Part shown: piece after piece, positions 31,350 through 42,770 of the stretch
Layout of the letters: the number at the start of each line of letters is the position of its first letter
Position numbering within the stretch: position 1 is the stretch's first letter
The notes under the pieces: model-generated
Databases searched by the model: none
The model's input: only the letters and a program-made list of their open reading frames with translations
What the model was told of the DNA's origin: nothing
Translations under genes and position numbers: made by a program
Assembly: GCA_020056715.1 (NCBI GenBank)
Contig: JAGVHG010000036.1
Span: 1-50,015 of the forward strand
Origin: Phycisphaerae bacterium
GTDB lineage: Bacteria; Planctomycetota; Phycisphaerae; UBA1845
Direction: 5' to 3'
Length of the DNA stretch: 50,015 nucleotides

Positions 31350-31739
31350 CTATTTGCGGCGCTTAACCCCGTATTTGCTTCGGCTGCGGTTACGCGGACG
31401 ACCGTCCTTGTCTCCTTCGACGCCGGCCGAGTCCAACGCCCCGCGAACAATGTGGTAGCGAACACCCGGCAAATCGCGAACACGTCCTCCGCGCACCAAT
31501 ACAATCGAGTGCTCTTGAAGATTGTGGTCCACGCCGGGGATGTAGGCGGTGACTTCCTTGCCGTTGGTCAAACGAACGCGGGCCACCTTCCGCAGAGCGG
31601 AGTTGGGCTTCTTGGGCGTCTGGGTCTTCACAATGAGACAGACCGCCCGGCGCTGCGGGCATTGGTCCAGGTCGCGGACTTTGGACTTCTTTTGGACCTT
31701 GCGTCGGCCCACGCGGATAAGCTGGTTGATAGTCGGCAT
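31350..31739 (-). CDS. rpsL: 30S ribosomal protein S12
   Basis: A decoding-centre protein. 129 aa; the first ~100 residues align with E. coli S12 without gaps. [11 protein letters not shown] keeps Lys at 43. At position 88, where E. coli and mycobacteria have Lys (GGRVKDLPG), this protein has Arg (GGRVRDLPG, codon CGC). Lys-to-Arg at this site gives streptomycin resistance in those species. A GAGG ribosome-binding site precedes the ATG. It follows rpoC by 60 bases. Confidence 0.97.
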   Translation of the reverse strand: MPTINQLIRVGRRKVQKKSKVRDLDQCPQRRAVCLIVKTQTPKKPNSALRKVARVRLTNGKEVTAYIPGVDHNLQEHSIVLVRGGRVRDLPGVRYHIVRGALDSAGVEGDKDGRPRNRSRSKYGVKRRK

Positions 31740-31799
31740 CTGGTTCCTCAGGTCGTTTCCATCGTCAAATTACGCTGCAATTCGATCCATACTCCACGC

Positions 31800-34700
31800 C
31801 TAGTCGTCGGTCCCGGCGTTATCGACCGTCCCCGCATCGGTGCTCGCCTCGACCAAGATCATCGAGCCGTCGCCGGGTACCCCATCCTCGGCCGGCTCGG
31901 TGAAGCTTTCGTCGGCCGCGCTGATCGGTATTTCCTCGGGCACGTCCGCCACCGCCGGGATCGGCTCACCAATCTGCCGAACGCGCATCCCCTGGTACTG
32001 TCGGAACGCCGATCCAGCCGGAATCAGGTGCCCCAGTATGACGTTTTCCTTGAGTCCCCGCAAGTGGTCCGCCTTGCCCGCAAGCGCCGCCTCGGTGAGC
32101 ACCTTGGTTGTCTCCTGGAACGAGGCCGCGGAGATGAACGAATCGCTAGACAGGGCGGCCTTGGTAATGCCTAAGAGGAGCGTTGTCGCCGAGGCGGGCT
32201 TGGGCTTTCGACCCTTGCCCGGCTCACCGCCCTTTTCCTCGGCCTCGCCGTTCATCGCTGAAAGATCCGACTTGAGCACCACCTGGTCGACGACCAAATT
32301 GGTGTCGCCGGGATTGACGATCACTACGCTCTTAGCCAACCGCTCGTTTTCCTGGCGGAAGTGGAACTTGTCCACCGTTTCGCCGGGAAGAAACGTAGAG
32401 TCCCCGGGTTGCTCGACTTTGATCTTGCGGAGCATCTGGTTGACGATGACCTCCAGGTGCTTGTCGTTGATACCGACGTTCTGGCTGCGGTAGACGGCCT
32501 GCACCTCCGCGAGCAGATAGTTCTGCAGGGCCTCCTCGCCCTTGATCCGTAGAATGTCGTGCGGGATGAGCGGCCCGTCGATGAGCTGGTCGCCGGCCTC
32601 CACAAAGTCGCCCGCGTGTACCAACAGGTGCTTGTCCTGCGGGACGTGGTGCTCTTTTTCCATCCCGCTTTCGCTGCGGACGACGATGGTCATCTTGCCG
32701 CGGCGCTTATCGGGACGGATTTCGACTTGACCGGAGATTTCCGCCATGATCGCCGGCTCTTTGGGTTTGCGGGCCTCAAAGATCTCCGTGACCCGTGGCA
32801 GACCACCGGTGATGTCTTGCGTCCCGCCCATGGCCCGCGGCTGTCGAGCGATCTCGATGCCGGGAGTAATCGCTTGGCCTTCCTGAACCTCGATGCGGGC
32901 CTTGGCGGGCAGGTAGTGATAATCGAGAACGTTTCCGCCCTTGTCTTCGATGACGATCTGCGGGTGCTTTTCGCCCTTGTGCTCGATGACCACGAACTTC
33001 GCCCGACCGCCCTCCTGCTCGAGGCGAACGGTCTCGCCGTCGGTCACATCCTGGAAACGCACGAAACCGCCGACTTCCGCGAGGATCGGCGTCATGTGCG
33101 GGTCCCATTCGCAGAGGACGTCGCGGCGGACGACGGGTTGACCATCCTTCACTTTAAGGACCGAGCCGTAGGGAACACGGTCGCGCGATAGCTCACGACC
33201 CTTGTCGTCGGTCACGAGGATTTCGCCGTTACGCTTCAACACGACCGTTCTTGTGGTCCCGTCCTCGTTGCGCACTTCGACCGGGTTGAGATCGTGATAA
33301 TGGACGAGGCCCTTCTGTGTCGCCTTGAGGACGTTCTCCAACGCCGCCTTTTGAGCCACGCCGCCGGTGTGGAACGTACGCATGGTGAGCTGCGTTCCCG
33401 GCTCGCCGATCGACTGGGCAGCGATGATTCCGACGGCCATCCCCTCTTCCACGAGCCTTCCCGTAGACATATCCATGCCATAACACATGGCGCAGACGCC
33501 CTGAGGACTCTCGCAGGTGAGAGGACTGCGAACGCGAATCTTATCCAATCCCAAGTCCTCGAGGAGCGAGGCAATCTCCTTAGTGATGATCTGGTTTTCG
33601 GCGACGATCGGTTCGTCATTGATGGGGTTTTGCACATCGTCACGGGCGACACGGCCGATGATGTTCTCGCGGAGAGCGATATCTACTTCTTCGCCCTTGT
33701 AGGTCGCCGCTTTGGTGACGCCGTTGATCGTCCCGCAGTCCGGAATGTTGACGATGACGTTTTGGCCTACGTCGGCGAGCTTGCGGGTGAGGTACCCGGA
33801 GTCGGCGGTCTTGAGCGCGGTGTCGGCCAGACCCTTGCGCGCCCCGTGTGTCGAACTGAAATACTCCAACACCGACAGACCCTCGCGGAAGTTGGCCTTG
33901 ATGGGCGTCTCGATGATTTCGCCCGACGGTTTGGCCATCAACGCCCGCATCCCCGCCAATTGCCGAATTTGATCCACACTGCCCCGGGCGCCGGATTGGG
34001 TCATTAGATAAATCGGATTGAGGTACGGTTTGGCGCCCGCGTCGCCCGGCGAACGATAACCGCCGCTCTCATCGCGGAAATCGTCGCGCAGCTCGATCAT
34101 CATGGCCTGGGTCACAAGCTCTCGAGCATGAATCCACACGTCGATCACCTGGTTGTATCGCTCCAGACGCGTGAGTGTGCCTTGCTCGAACGACTTCTGG
34201 ATTTGGTCCACGGATTTTTGAGCCACATCGATGATCTTCTGTTTCGCCTGCGGCACGCGCATGTCCGTCACCCCGAAGGAAAGGCCCGCCAGCGTGCTGT
34301 GTTTGAAGCCGATGTCCTTGATGTCGTCGAGCAAGTCGATAGTCTCTGCCCGGCCCAATAGCTCGTGACAATCGGCCACCACACGGACTAGGCCCTTTTG
34401 CGACAACGGGTAGTTGTAATACGGCATCCCCGGAGGAAGGATGTCGTTGAAGATCAGACGACCCACGGTGGTGAGGACGCGGCGGTTGGCCGGCACGGGA
34501 TCGTGCCCCGTCTTGGCACTGGACACCATTCGCTCGCGGTCGATGCGCACCCAGATTTTGTCGTGAATGCCGATGCGGTGATGGGCATACGCGAACATAG
34601 CCTCAAACGCATCCGCGAAGCGCGGGGTGTCTTTGTCCTCTACCTTGGCGCTGACGTGGTCCGTCGTCAGATAAAACGTACCCAAGACCACGTCTTGCGT

Positions 34701-36191
34701 GGGGGACATAATCGGACTGCCGTTCGCCGGGCTGAAGATGTTGTTGGTGGACATCATCAGCACGTGGGCCTCAACTTGGGCCTCGATGGAGAGCGGCAGG
34801 TGAACGGCCATCTGATCCCCGTCAAAGTCGGCGTTGAACCCCCGGCAGACTAGCGGATGAATCTTGATCGCGTTGCCCTCGACGAGTACCGGCTCGAAGG
34901 CCTGGATGCCCATCCGGTGAAGCGTAGGAGCGCGGTTGAGGAGGACCGGGTGCTGGTAGATCACCTCTTCCAGAATGTCCCAGATCGCTTGATCGCGGCG
35001 TTCAAGCATCTTCTTGGCGGACTTGATCGTGTCGGCCAATCCGCGGTCCTTGAGCTTGCGAATGATGAACGGCTGGTACAGCTCCAACGCGATCTTCTTG
35101 GGAAGACCGCACTGGTGGAGCTTCAACTCCGGGCCGACGACAACGACCGAACGGGCCGAATAATCGACCCGCTTGCCCAGCAGGTTTTCACGGAACCGGC
35201 CCTGCTTGCCCTTAATCATGTCGGTCATGGACTTCAGCGGTCGATTGCTCGAACCCAAGACCGGTCGCCGGCAGCGGCCATTGTCGAACAAGGCATCGAC
35301 GGCCTGCTGCAACATGCGTTTTTCGTTTTGGATAATTACTTCCGGCGCGTTGAGATCGACCAGTTTCTTGAGACGGCTGTTGCGGTTGATGATGCGCCGA
35401 TAAAGATCGTTCAGGTCGCTGGTGGCGAAGTTGCCGCTATCCAAAAGGACTAGCGGCCGCAGGTCCGGCGGGATCACCGGGATGACTTCGAGCACCATCC
35501 ACGCCGGATCGTTGGGCGAGTTGCGCAAAGCCTCCACGACCTTCAATCGCTTGGCGAGGTCCTTCTCACGCTGCTTGCTGCCCGTCTTGATGAGTTCTTC
35601 GCGAAGTTCACCGGAAAGTTTGGCGAGATCGAGACGCGAAAGTAGTTCCTTGATCGCCTCCGCGCCCATCATCGCTGTGAAGCTCTTGCCGTAGCTCTCC
35701 ACCGCGGCGCGGTATTCCTCCTCGGTCAGCAATTGCTTGGGCTTCAGCGGTGTGTCGCCGGGATCAACGACGATGTAGTCCTGGAAATAAATGACTTTTT
35801 CCATGCTCGTCGTCTTGATGGCGAGCAACGCGCCCAAACGCGAGGGCATGGCCTTGAAGAACCAAATATGCGCCACCGGGGCGGCGAGGTTGATGTGCCC
35901 CATACGCTTCCGGCGGACGCGAGAGTGGGTCACCTTCACCCCGCAACGGTCACAGATGATGCCCTTGTGCTTGGTGCCTTTGAACTTGCCACAAGCGCAT
36001 TCCCAGTCCCGTTCAGGACCGAAGATTCGCTCGCAAAACAGACCGTCCTTTTCAGGACGGTACGTGCGGTAGTTGATCGTCTCCGGTTTTTTGACCTCGC
36101 CGAACGACCAACTGCGTATGTCGTTGGGCGAAGCCAACGCAATATGGACGCAACTGTAATCGTTGACGCGATCGTAAATGTTGTCGAGCAT
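31800..36191 (-). CDS. rpoC: RNA polymerase beta' subunit
   Basis: The clamp and catalytic subunit. 1463 aa. The N-terminal zinc site is C65, C67, C80 and C83 ([14 protein letters not shown]). The magnesium motif [12 protein letters not shown] lies near residue 455. The second zinc site contains [11 protein letters not shown], and the trigger-loop region includes [16 protein letters not shown]. The C-terminus carries a Lys/Gly-rich insertion ([15 protein letters not shown]) before the conserved LLGITKAAL stretch and an acidic tail. A GNAT gene separates it from rpoB. Confidence 0.98.
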   Translation of the reverse strand: MLDNIYDRVNDYSCVHIALASPNDIRSWSFGEVKKPETINYRTYRPEKDGLFCERIFGPERDWECACGKFKGTKHKGIICDRCGVKVTHSRVRRKRMGHINLAAPVAHIWFFKAMPSRLGALLAIKTTSMEKVIYFQDYIVVDPGDTPLKPKQLLTEEEYRAAVESYGKSFTAMMGAEAIKELLSRLDLAKLSGELREELIKTGSKQREKDLAKRLKVVEALRNSPNDPAWMVLEVIPVIPPDLRPLVLLDSGNFATSDLNDLYRRIINRNSRLKKLVDLNAPEVIIQNEKRMLQQAVDALFDNGRCRRPVLGSSNRPLKSMTDMIKGKQGRFRENLLGKRVDYSARSVVVVGPELKLHQCGLPKKIALELYQPFIIRKLKDRGLADTIKSAKKMLERRDQAIWDILEEVIYQHPVLLNRAPTLHRMGIQAFEPVLVEGNAIKIHPLVCRGFNADFDGDQMAVHLPLSIEAQVEAHVLMMSTNNIFSPANGSPIMSPTQDVVLGTFYLTTDHVSAKVEDKDTPRFADAFEAMFAYAHHRIGIHDKIWVRIDRERMVSSAKTGHDPVPANRRVLTTVGRLIFNDILPPGMPYYNYPLSQKGLVRVVADCHELLGRAETIDLLDDIKDIGFKHSTLAGLSFGVTDMRVPQAKQKIIDVAQKSVDQIQKSFEQGTLTRLERYNQVIDVWIHARELVTQAMMIELRDDFRDESGGYRSPGDAGAKPYLNPIYLMTQSGARGSVDQIRQLAGMRALMAKPSGEIIETPIKANFREGLSVLEYFSSTHGARKGLADTALKTADSGYLTRKLADVGQNVIVNIPDCGTINGVTKAATYKGEEVDIALRENIIGRVARDDVQNPINDEPIVAENQIITKEIASLLEDLGLDKIRVRSPLTCESPQGVCAMCYGMDMSTGRLVEEGMAVGIIAAQSIGEPGTQLTMRTFHTGGVAQKAALENVLKATQKGLVHYHDLNPVEVRNEDGTTRTVVLKRNGEILVTDDKGRELSRDRVPYGSVLKVKDGQPVVRRDVLCEWDPHMTPILAEVGGFVRFQDVTDGETVRLEQEGGRAKFVVIEHKGEKHPQIVIEDKGGNVLDYHYLPAKARIEVQEGQAITPGIEIARQPRAMGGTQDITGGLPRVTEIFEARKPKEPAIMAEISGQVEIRPDKRRGKMTIVVRSESGMEKEHHVPQDKHLLVHAGDFVEAGDQLIDGPLIPHDILRIKGEEALQNYLLAEVQAVYRSQNVGINDKHLEVIVNQMLRKIKVEQPGDSTFLPGETVDKFHFRQENERLAKSVVIVNPGDTNLVVDQVVLKSDLSAMNGEAEEKGGEPGKGRKPKPASATTLLLGITKAALSSDSFISAASFQETTKVLTEAALAGKADHLRGLKENVILGHLIPAGSAFRQYQGMRVRQIGEPIPAVADVPEEIPISAADESFTEPAEDGVPGDGSMILVEASTDAGTVDNAGTDD

Positions 36192-36277
36192 TTGCGGGTA
36201 ATCCCCTTATGGAGTTCTACGCCACTCGAATCTCTCGGGACTCGAATCGATCACTCTTATACGTTCTCACGCCGGCT

Positions 36278-36772
36278 TCAAACCGCGTTCGACGAGGCAA
36301 GCGCTCGCTGGGGCAGCGGTGCGTCGGCGGCAAGCTCCATGGCCACCAAGCCTCGCCATTTCCGAAACCCCAGCTCCTCGCAGAAGTCCACTTCCGTTCC
36401 ATAAACGAGAGCGTCGATTCGCTCCACGCCGAATTTCCGTAACGACTCGATGACCCGGCAGGCCATCTCCCGAGCGATACCGGCGGAGTCGTGCTCGATG
36501 CGCCCGTCCTTGCGCGTGACACAAGCCGGCCCCTGATAGGCTGGATCCAGCTTGCATTCCGCCAGGCGACCCCACAAGCCGTCCGTCACCCCGCGAGCCA
36601 GGCCGATCAGCTCCCCGTTGCGACGCGCGGTGACGAAACAAAGGGTGTTGTCCATCATCCGCTTGAGCTTCTCGCGAGATCGCGTCGTCTCGTGATTCTG
36701 CCGAGTGTAAAAGGACAGCAACTCCTGGGGATCGAGTTTCGCCATCGTCTCGAATTCGATGTCTTCGAACAC
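36278..36772 (-). CDS. GNAT-family N-acetyltransferase between rpoB and rpoC
   Basis: A predicted acetyl-CoA-dependent acetyltransferase of unknown substrate, 164 aa. The GTG at 36772 is preferred because GGGAGG lies 7 bases upstream; ATGs at 36790 and 36808 are in frame alternatives. The fold is seen in CFVTARRNGELIGLARGVTDG (beta strands before the CoA loop), CKLDPAYQGPACVTRKDG, the helix REMACRVIESLRKFGVERI and the end pattern VDFCEELGFRKWRGLVAMEL, where GFRKW is the typical GNAT C-terminal turn. It could modify an RNA polymerase or ribosomal component given its place, but this is only inference. Confidence 0.8.
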   Translation of the reverse strand: MFEDIEFETMAKLDPQELLSFYTRQNHETTRSREKLKRMMDNTLCFVTARRNGELIGLARGVTDGLWGRLAECKLDPAYQGPACVTRKDGRIEHDSAGIAREMACRVIESLRKFGVERIDALVYGTEVDFCEELGFRKWRGLVAMELAADAPLPQRALASSNAV

Positions 36773-36846
36773 GTTCACGCCTCCCGTTTCCATCAATGTA
36801 CCTAACATATCGCCGGTTATAATCGCCCGCCGCCGCGGATCAACGA

Positions 36847-39800
36847 TTAACCCACGTGCCGTTTATCCAGGTGGATGTTGAGGCACAGCCCGCGGATTTC
36901 GTTGCACAAAACGTCGAACGACACGGGCGTGCCCGCCTCCAGAGTGTTTTTCCCCTTGACCATCGTTTCGTAAATCTTAGTCCGCCCTTCGACGTCGTCA
37001 CTCTTGACCGTGAGAAGCTCCTGGAGGATGTAAGCGGCGCCGTACGCCTCCAGACCCCACACCTCCATCTCGCCAAAGCGTTGTCCGCCGGTGCGGGCCT
37101 TGCCGCCCAGCGGTTGCTGCGTGATCAAGCTGTACGGACCCGTCGCCCGAGCGTGAATCTTGTCATCCACCAAGTGGTGGAGCTTAAGCATGTAGATGTA
37201 GCCGACGGTGACGGGCTGATCGAGGTACTCACCCGTCCGACCGTCGCGCAGTCGGACCTTGCCGCTCGGGGGGATCTGAGCGAAGCGAAGATCGGTCTGC
37301 GCGGCCGAGGCCACCGCGACTGAATCTTCGGCGCGGCGACGGGCGTGCTCGTTGGCCTCCACCAAGGCAACGTGAATCTCCTCCTCCGTCGCCCCGTCGA
37401 ACACGGGAGTGACGGCCTGGAATCCGAGCATCTTCGCGGCCCAACCCAGGTGCGTTTCGAGAATCTGTCCGACGTTCATACGCGAGGGCACTCCCAACGG
37501 GTTGAGCAGAAGGTCCAGCGGAGTTCCATCGTCGAGGAAAGGCATGTCTTCTTCGGGCACGATCCGGGCGATAACGCCCTTGTTGCCGTGGCGGCCGGCC
37601 ATCTTGTCGCCCACGGAGATGGCTCGCTTCGTCGCCACGTACACCTTGACCATTTCCAACACGCCGGAGGGGAGCTCGTCGCCGCGTTTCATTTGAGCGG
37701 CCTTGCGGTCGCGTTCTTCTTGAAATTCCTCGATGCGCGGCCAGAAGCGGTCGGTGATCGCCAAACATTCGTCACGCTTGGTGGCGGGCTTGATCCACTT
37801 GAGGTCCCGTGAACGAACGTGCTCCGAGAAAATCTCGATCTGCTCGAGGACGACCTCCTCGAGATCGCTATGACCGACCTTCTGCCGTGTGTTGGGGTCG
37901 ATCATCGGACTGTCCATCGCCCGCTCGATCTCCACGCACATCTGTTTGAAGGTCGCCGTAATCCGAGCGTTTTGCGAGGCGACGTACCGGTTGATTTCCT
38001 CGCTCAGCTCTTTGCGCTGTTCGTCGGTCATGTGCATCCGGCGGCTGAAGCGCTTCGCCCCGATGACGATCCCCTCTTCACCCGCGGGAAGCTCCAGAGA
38101 ATCGTTCTTCACGTCCTCGCCGGCGCGCCCGAAAATGGCGTGCAGCAGCTTTTCCTCGGGGCTTAATTCACTCTTCGACTTGGGGCTGACCTTGCCGACC
38201 AGGATGTCACGCTGCCCAACTCGCGTGCCGATCAATACGATGCCGGATTCATCCAAATTGGCCAACGCCTTTTCGGAGACATTGGGGATGTCCGCGGTGA
38301 ACTCCTCCTTGCCCAGCTTGGTCTCCCGGACCTCGATGTCGTACTCATCGATGTGGATGCTGGTAAAGGTGTCTTCGCGGACCAGACGGTCGCTGATGAC
38401 GATCGCATCCTCGAAGTTATGTCCGTCGAAAGTCAGGAAGCCCACAAGGATGTTTTTGCCCAGGGCCAACTCGCCGTTGAAGGTGGCCGGTCCGTCGGCG
38501 ATGATCTCGCCTTTCTTAACCCGCTGTCCGGGCTTGACCAGCGGTCGCTGGTTCATGCACGTCCGTTCGTTGAGGCCCTGAAATTTCCGTAAGATGTACT
38601 CGTCGGTGTCGTCGATAACGATCCGCTGGGCGTCAACGAAGGTGACCTTCCCGATGGTGCGGCTGCGGACGACCATGCCGCTATTGGCGGCGACCGAGCG
38701 CTCCATGCCCGTGGCAACCAGCGGAGGCTCAACCTTTAGTAGAGGGACAGCTTGCCGCTGCATGTTCGATCCCATCAACGCCCGATTGGCGTCGTCGTGC
38801 TCCAAGAACGGGATCAACGCCGCGGACACGCCGATCGTTTGCTTCGGCGAGATGTCCACGTACGTAACCTGCTCCGAATTAACCTGTCGAAGGTCGCCGT
38901 AAGCCCGCGCGATCGCAGGCCCCTCGCGGAGCCGCCCCAGCTTTGGTTCAACGGCCTCCGGCGGGGCAAGGATTTCGCGCATCTCTTCGTCAGCCCGCAG
39001 ATAACAGTGGTCGCCGAGTTTCCCTTCCTTCCCGACCTTGCGATACGGCGTGATCAAAAACCCGTAGTCGTCCACCGCGCTGTACAGACTCAACGAGGCG
39101 ATCAAGCCGATGTTCGTGCCTTCCGGCGTCTCGATGGGGCAGATGCGGCCGTAGTGGCTGATGTGTACGTCGCGTACCTCGAAGCCCGCCCGCTTCCGAT
39201 TCAACCCCCCCGGCCCCAACGCCGAAAGACGTCTTTCGTGGGTAAGCTGAGAGAGAGGGTTCGTCTGGTCGACCACCTGCGACAACTCGCCGCGCCCAAA
39301 GAATAGTTCGATGGCGGCGCTGATCGACTTGCTGTTAATGAGTTCGGCCACGCGGCCGAGCTGGTCCGGATCCTTGAGACTCATCCGCTCCTGGACCGTT
39401 CGCCGCAGTTTGAGGAAGCCCTTGCGCATTTCGTCGGCGCAGAGTTCATCGAGCGTTCGCAGCCGGCGGTTGCCCAGATGGTCAATATCGTCCACCGCGA
39501 ACGCCGCCTCACCCGTGCGGAGCTTCAACAAATACTTCAAACACAAAATGACGTCCTCGACGGTCAAGGTCATGGCCCCGCCGTCGTTGTCGATCTCGAA
39601 CTTGCGGTTGAGGCGGAAGCGCCCAACCTTGCCCAGGCGATAGCGGTTCTCGTCGTAGAATTTCTCGTTGAAGAGTTTCTTCGCCTTATCGAGTTGCGGC
39701 GGGTTGCCCGGACGAAGCCTTGCGTAAATCTTGAGCAGCGCCTCCGCGTGCGAGCGACTGGTGTCTTCGGCCATGGTGTTGAGGATCAACGGGTCGGTCA

Positions 39801-40620
39801 CTTTGGCGATGACGTTCAACGTTTTGATCGACGAAGCCTGGATGCGCTCAACCGCATCGCCGAGCTGACAACCGGCGCGGACCAAGACTTCCTCCGTTTC
39901 CTCATCGAGGATCGGTGAAACGGTGTACATCTCCGGTTTGAGCGCCGCGGTCTTTACCGACTTGGTGGAATAAAACTCGCCGACGATGGCCTCGTCGGTG
40001 GAAAACCGAGCGTCCATCGCACGCAGAAAGGTGGTCGCGGGCAACTTGCTCGATTGATCGATCCGCACCACCAGCAGGTCCTTCTTAGTGACCTCGATCT
40101 CGATCCAACTGCCGCGCTCGGGAATAATGCGGCAGGCGTGCAACGCCCGGTCGCCCTCGGCCTGGTCCTTGATGAAGTCCACGCCCGGCGACCGGTGGAG
40201 CTGCGAGACGATCACCCGCTCTGCTCCATTAATGATGAACTCCCCCCCGCCGATCATGATGGGCATGTCCCCGAGGTAGATCAGGTCTTCTTGGATTTCG
40301 TCGCTGTCTTTCCGCACCAGGCGTAGCCGGACGCGAAACGGCATGCCGTACGTCAGTCGAAGCTCCCGACATTCATCCGGCGTGTAACGCGCCTTACCCA
40401 ACTCGTAGTTGATGTAGTGCAGCCCGAGGTTCCCGTCGTAGCTTTCGATCGGGTACATCTCCCGCAGCAGCGCCTCCAGCCCGTGCGGCTCACGCTTTTC
40501 CGGCGCAACCTCCGCCTGCAAATAGCGGTTATAGGAGCGGTGTTGAATCCCGATCAGGTCGGGCACGGGAATCGCGTCGCCGACCTTCGAATAATCACGT
40601 ATGGGCAAAGTCGAAATCAT
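36847..40620 (-). CDS. rpoB: RNA polymerase beta subunit
   Basis: The catalytic-pincer subunit, 1257 aa. The ATG at 40620 ([15 protein letters not shown]) is chosen: a GAGG lies 9 bases upstream and further N-terminal residues look unrelated. The rifampicin region (about residues 440-470) reads [28 protein letters not shown]. The contacts Q513, D516, H526, R529 and S531 (E. coli numbers) are kept, but F514 is Val. [11 protein letters not shown], the [10 protein letters not shown] segment and the C-terminal [21 protein letters not shown] are canonical. A 233-base leader with direct repeats precedes it. Confidence 0.98.
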   Translation of the reverse strand: MISTLPIRDYSKVGDAIPVPDLIGIQHRSYNRYLQAEVAPEKREPHGLEALLREMYPIESYDGNLGLHYINYELGKARYTPDECRELRLTYGMPFRVRLRLVRKDSDEIQEDLIYLGDMPIMIGGGEFIINGAERVIVSQLHRSPGVDFIKDQAEGDRALHACRIIPERGSWIEIEVTKKDLLVVRIDQSSKLPATTFLRAMDARFSTDEAIVGEFYSTKSVKTAALKPEMYTVSPILDEETEEVLVRAGCQLGDAVERIQASSIKTLNVIAKVTDPLILNTMAEDTSRSHAEALLKIYARLRPGNPPQLDKAKKLFNEKFYDENRYRLGKVGRFRLNRKFEIDNDGGAMTLTVEDVILCLKYLLKLRTGEAAFAVDDIDHLGNRRLRTLDELCADEMRKGFLKLRRTVQERMSLKDPDQLGRVAELINSKSISAAIELFFGRGELSQVVDQTNPLSQLTHERRLSALGPGGLNRKRAGFEVRDVHISHYGRICPIETPEGTNIGLIASLSLYSAVDDYGFLITPYRKVGKEGKLGDHCYLRADEEMREILAPPEAVEPKLGRLREGPAIARAYGDLRQVNSEQVTYVDISPKQTIGVSAALIPFLEHDDANRALMGSNMQRQAVPLLKVEPPLVATGMERSVAANSGMVVRSRTIGKVTFVDAQRIVIDDTDEYILRKFQGLNERTCMNQRPLVKPGQRVKKGEIIADGPATFNGELALGKNILVGFLTFDGHNFEDAIVISDRLVREDTFTSIHIDEYDIEVRETKLGKEEFTADIPNVSEKALANLDESGIVLIGTRVGQRDILVGKVSPKSKSELSPEEKLLHAIFGRAGEDVKNDSLELPAGEEGIVIGAKRFSRRMHMTDEQRKELSEEINRYVASQNARITATFKQMCVEIERAMDSPMIDPNTRQKVGHSDLEEVVLEQIEIFSEHVRSRDLKWIKPATKRDECLAITDRFWPRIEEFQEERDRKAAQMKRGDELPSGVLEMVKVYVATKRAISVGDKMAGRHGNKGVIARIVPEEDMPFLDDGTPLDLLLNPLGVPSRMNVGQILETHLGWAAKMLGFQAVTPVFDGATEEEIHVALVEANEHARRRAEDSVAVASAAQTDLRFAQIPPSGKVRLRDGRTGEYLDQPVTVGYIYMLKLHHLVDDKIHARATGPYSLITQQPLGGKARTGGQRFGEMEVWGLEAYGAAYILQELLTVKSDDVEGRTKIYETMVKGKNTLEAGTPVSFDVLCNEIRGLCLNIHLDKRHVG

Positions 40621-40642
40621 CGCCTTATCCTCGTCGTTTATC

Positions 40643-40670
40643 GCAGTGCGCAATCGCCGGCAGTGCGCAA
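40643..40670 (-). repeat. Direct repeats in the rpoB leader
   Basis: TTGCGCACTGC occurs twice on the minus strand (40653-40643 and 40670-40660), 17 bases apart, just upstream of rpoB. It may be an RNA or protein binding site controlling rpoBC expression; no known motif is matched. Confidence 0.45.
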
Positions 40671-40853
40671 CCGTCGGAGAGCGCCGGAGCCTAACGCCCT
40701 GGCGATCCAGACAACCATCCACGACACTCGTTTTAGAGGGACGATCATCGAACGACGACGCATCTGGTTGACCGGGTGTCCCTATCACCCAGTCGATCTC
40801 GCGCCACCGTAGATGTGGTTTTTTCCTACCCTGCGCGGGTCGTCACCGATCGG

Positions 40854-41258
40854 TTATTGGATCGTGACGGCGCCGCCGGACTCCTCGATTTCTTTCTTGA
40901 TCTTCTCGGCCTCTTCCTTGGACACACCTTCTTTGATCATCTTGGGAACGGCTTCGACAAGGTCCTTGGCTTCTTTCAGCCCCAGGGCGGTGATCGCTCG
41001 CACCACCTTGATGACCTGAATCTTCTTGTCGCCAAAGCTCGCGAGAATCACATCAAACGCAACCTTCTCCGCGGCTACGACCGGACCGGCAGCCGCCGGA
41101 CCGGCGGCCATCATCATGCCCCCGCCCGCAGGCTCTATACCATGGACCGTTTTCAGGCAATCAACCAGGGTTTGCGCGTCCTTCACCGTAAGATTCACGA
41201 GCTTGTCAGCAAGCTCCGTAATCGACGAACTAAATTCTACTGCCGGGGCTTGAGCCAT
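40854..41258 (-). CDS. rplL: 50S ribosomal protein L7/L12
   Basis: The flexible stalk that recruits translation factors. 134 aa with an N-terminal dimer domain, an Ala/Gly/Met-rich hinge (about 45-65) and a C-terminal domain starting [20 protein letters not shown] and containing [20 protein letters not shown] precedes the ATG. A 136-base hairpin-rich spacer separates it from rplJ. Confidence 0.97.
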   Translation of the reverse strand: MAQAPAVEFSSSITELADKLVNLTVKDAQTLVDCLKTVHGIEPAGGGMMMAAGPAAAGPVVAAEKVAFDVILASFGDKKIQVIKVVRAITALGLKEAKDLVEAVPKMIKEGVSKEEAEKIKKEIEESGGAVTIQ

Positions 41259-41301
41259 TTCGTCCTACTCCTTCTCTGGGTTAACCGCCGCCCCGATAGG
41301 C

Positions 41302-41342
41302 GACCCGCCCCAAGGCGGGTCATTTCATCCGCCAAAGGCGGA
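41302..41342. repeat. Two tandem hairpins between rplJ and rplL
   Basis: GACCCGCC-CCAA-GGCGGGTC (41302-41321) and TCCGCC-AAA-GGCGGA (41328-41342). They could modulate the L12:L10 ratio by attenuation or RNA processing, or be dispersed mini-repeats like the one at 11-36. Confidence 0.6.
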
Positions 41343-41394
41343 CCAGTCGGAGTGAAGCGTTTTTGGTTGTCCGTATTCTCTCTACGATTTCTGC

Positions 41395-41907
41395 CTATGC
41401 CGCTTTCTCGATGATCGCCTTCAGGCATCCGGCGATCTTCGACTGTGGCGACTTCAAACACCCCGCAATCGCACGGCCCGGCGAGCTAAGGAGCATCGCA
41501 AGCTCCCCGAGGATCTCGCCTCGCCCGCGCATCTTCGATATCGCTTCCACGCTCAGCGGCGTCGGGTCGCCGTCGAGAATACCCTGTTTGAGCTTGAGTT
41601 TCTTGAAGTCCTTGGCCGCTGCGACGAGGAGCTTGGCCACCTCGATCAACGAGCCGGAGCTGGACACCAACGCACACGGACCGACCAGCGTCGGACCCAG
41701 CGGGTCCAGCGGACCGCCCTTAAACGCATGTCGCGCGAGGCTGTTTTTCACGACCTCCAGCCGAGCCGACTTCGCACCAAGGTTGCGGCGGAGCTTCTCC
41801 TGCGCCTGCACGTTCAACCCTGTCAACTCCACGACACACGCGCTGTTCATCCCCGCGTACCGCTCGCGAAGCTGCTCGGTCATTAATGCCTTAATCGCTT
41901 TACTCAT
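41395..41907 (-). CDS. rplJ: 50S ribosomal protein L10
   Basis: Anchors L12 dimers and represses its own operon in E. coli. 170 aa; MSKAIKALMTEQLRERYAG and the RNA-binding core LGAKSARLEVVKNSLARHAF are typical, as is the C-terminal L12-binding helix (ILGELAMLLSSPGRAIAG). No good ribosome-binding site is seen upstream. Confidence 0.95.
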   Translation of the reverse strand: MSKAIKALMTEQLRERYAGMNSACVVELTGLNVQAQEKLRRNLGAKSARLEVVKNSLARHAFKGGPLDPLGPTLVGPCALVSSSGSLIEVAKLLVAAAKDFKKLKLKQGILDGDPTPLSVEAISKMRGRGEILGELAMLLSSPGRAIAGCLKSPQSKIAGCLKAIIEKAA

Positions 41908-41925
41908 GAAATCAACTCAGCAGCC

Positions 41926-41957
41926 CTTCAACTCTTCAACTCTTAAACTCTTAAACC
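41926..41957. repeat. Octamer array, four copies of CTTCAACT-like unit
   Basis: CTTCAACT, CTTCAACT, CTTAAACT and CTTAAACC stand in tandem between rplA and rplJ. A second array with the same unit lies at 44762-44793. Confidence 0.7.
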
Positions 41958-41988
41958 CCTCCAACCCCCGTAACCACATTGCCAGTGG

Positions 41989-42008
41989 GACCGACTTTCC
42001 AGTCGGTC
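41989..42008. repeat. GACCGACT hairpin between rplA and rplJ
   Basis: GACCGACT-TTCC-AGTCGGTC is a perfect 8-base stem with a four-base loop in the 113-base spacer. I recall similar GACCGACT/AGTCGGTC elements as dispersed in planctomycete genomes. Confidence 0.6.
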
Positions 42009-42020
42009 AACCCCTCTTCT

Positions 42021-42749
42021 TTATGTAGTGGTCGCAAGAGTCACCGACGGCGTACGAGTCGCCGACAAACTGACCCGCTTCATATAGTGTCCTTTAGACG
42101 ACGCCGGCTTGATCTTTACAAAGTGTTCAATGATCGCGTCGATGTTGGCCTTTAAGTCCGAATCGGGAAAACTCGCTTTCCCAACGGGGAGATGTACGTT
42201 ACCCCCGTCGTCATTGCGAAACTCAATGCGGCCCGCTGCGAATTCCTTTACCGCAGCGGCCACATCCGGCGTCACCGTCCCGGCCTTGGGCGTCGGCATC
42301 TTCCCCTGCGGACCGAGTATCCGTCCGAGCTTTCCAACTTTGCCCATCATCGACGGGTGAGCGATGGCCACGTCAAACTCGAACCATCCCCCCTCGACCT
42401 TTTTGATGAGTTCCTCTGCCCCGGCCTCAAGCGCACCGGCCTCCATCGCCGCTGCCGCCAACGCCCCGTCGCAGAACGCGATCACCGTCCGCGACTTACC
42501 CAACCCCTTGGGCAGCGAGATCGCTCCACGCAGCATCTGGTCGGCATGTTTGGGATCGATACCCAGGTGCAGCACGATCTCGATCGTCTGGTCTTTGTCC
42601 TTACGCTTCTTGCCGTTCTTGTACGGACGGTCGCCCTTGATCGCCGCCATTCGCTTGACCGTGGCGATGCCCTCATCGACACTGACCGCCGTAGGCGACC
42701 CGCCGCCCGCTTCGACCTGTTTCCGGTATGTCACGCTACGATACGCCAT
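42021..42749 (-). CDS. rplA: 50S ribosomal protein L1
   Basis: Forms the mobile L1 stalk at the E site. 242 aa with TIEIVLHLGIDPKHADQMLR, the GRILGPQGKMPTPKAGTVT signature and KANIDAIIEH. Normal length plus a short tail; follows rplK. Confidence 0.97.
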   Translation of the reverse strand: MAYRSVTYRKQVEAGGGSPTAVSVDEGIATVKRMAAIKGDRPYKNGKKRKDKDQTIEIVLHLGIDPKHADQMLRGAISLPKGLGKSRTVIAFCDGALAAAAMEAGALEAGAEELIKKVEGGWFEFDVAIAHPSMMGKVGKLGRILGPQGKMPTPKAGTVTPDVAAAVKEFAAGRIEFRNDDGGNVHLPVGKASFPDSDLKANIDAIIEHFVKIKPASSKGHYMKRVSLSATRTPSVTLATTT

Positions 42750-42770
42750 AGTAACCTTCGCTCACCTGCT

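Noticed and set aside
32559-33191. Plus-strand frames opposite rpoC and rpoB
   Set aside because: All are antisense to conserved RNA polymerase sequence, with Val/Asp/Arg-rich shadow composition.
36818-36823. TATAAT on the plus strand between rpoB and the GNAT gene
   Set aside because: No plus-strand gene follows and no -35 partner is visible; probably chance.
40621-40788. N-terminal extension of rpoB to 40788
   Set aside because: The extra 56 residues match nothing expected for beta, and a good start with a GAGG site lies at 40620.
41926-41957. CRISPR-like array
   Set aside because: The repeats are 8 bases long with no spacers; this is a simple tandem array.
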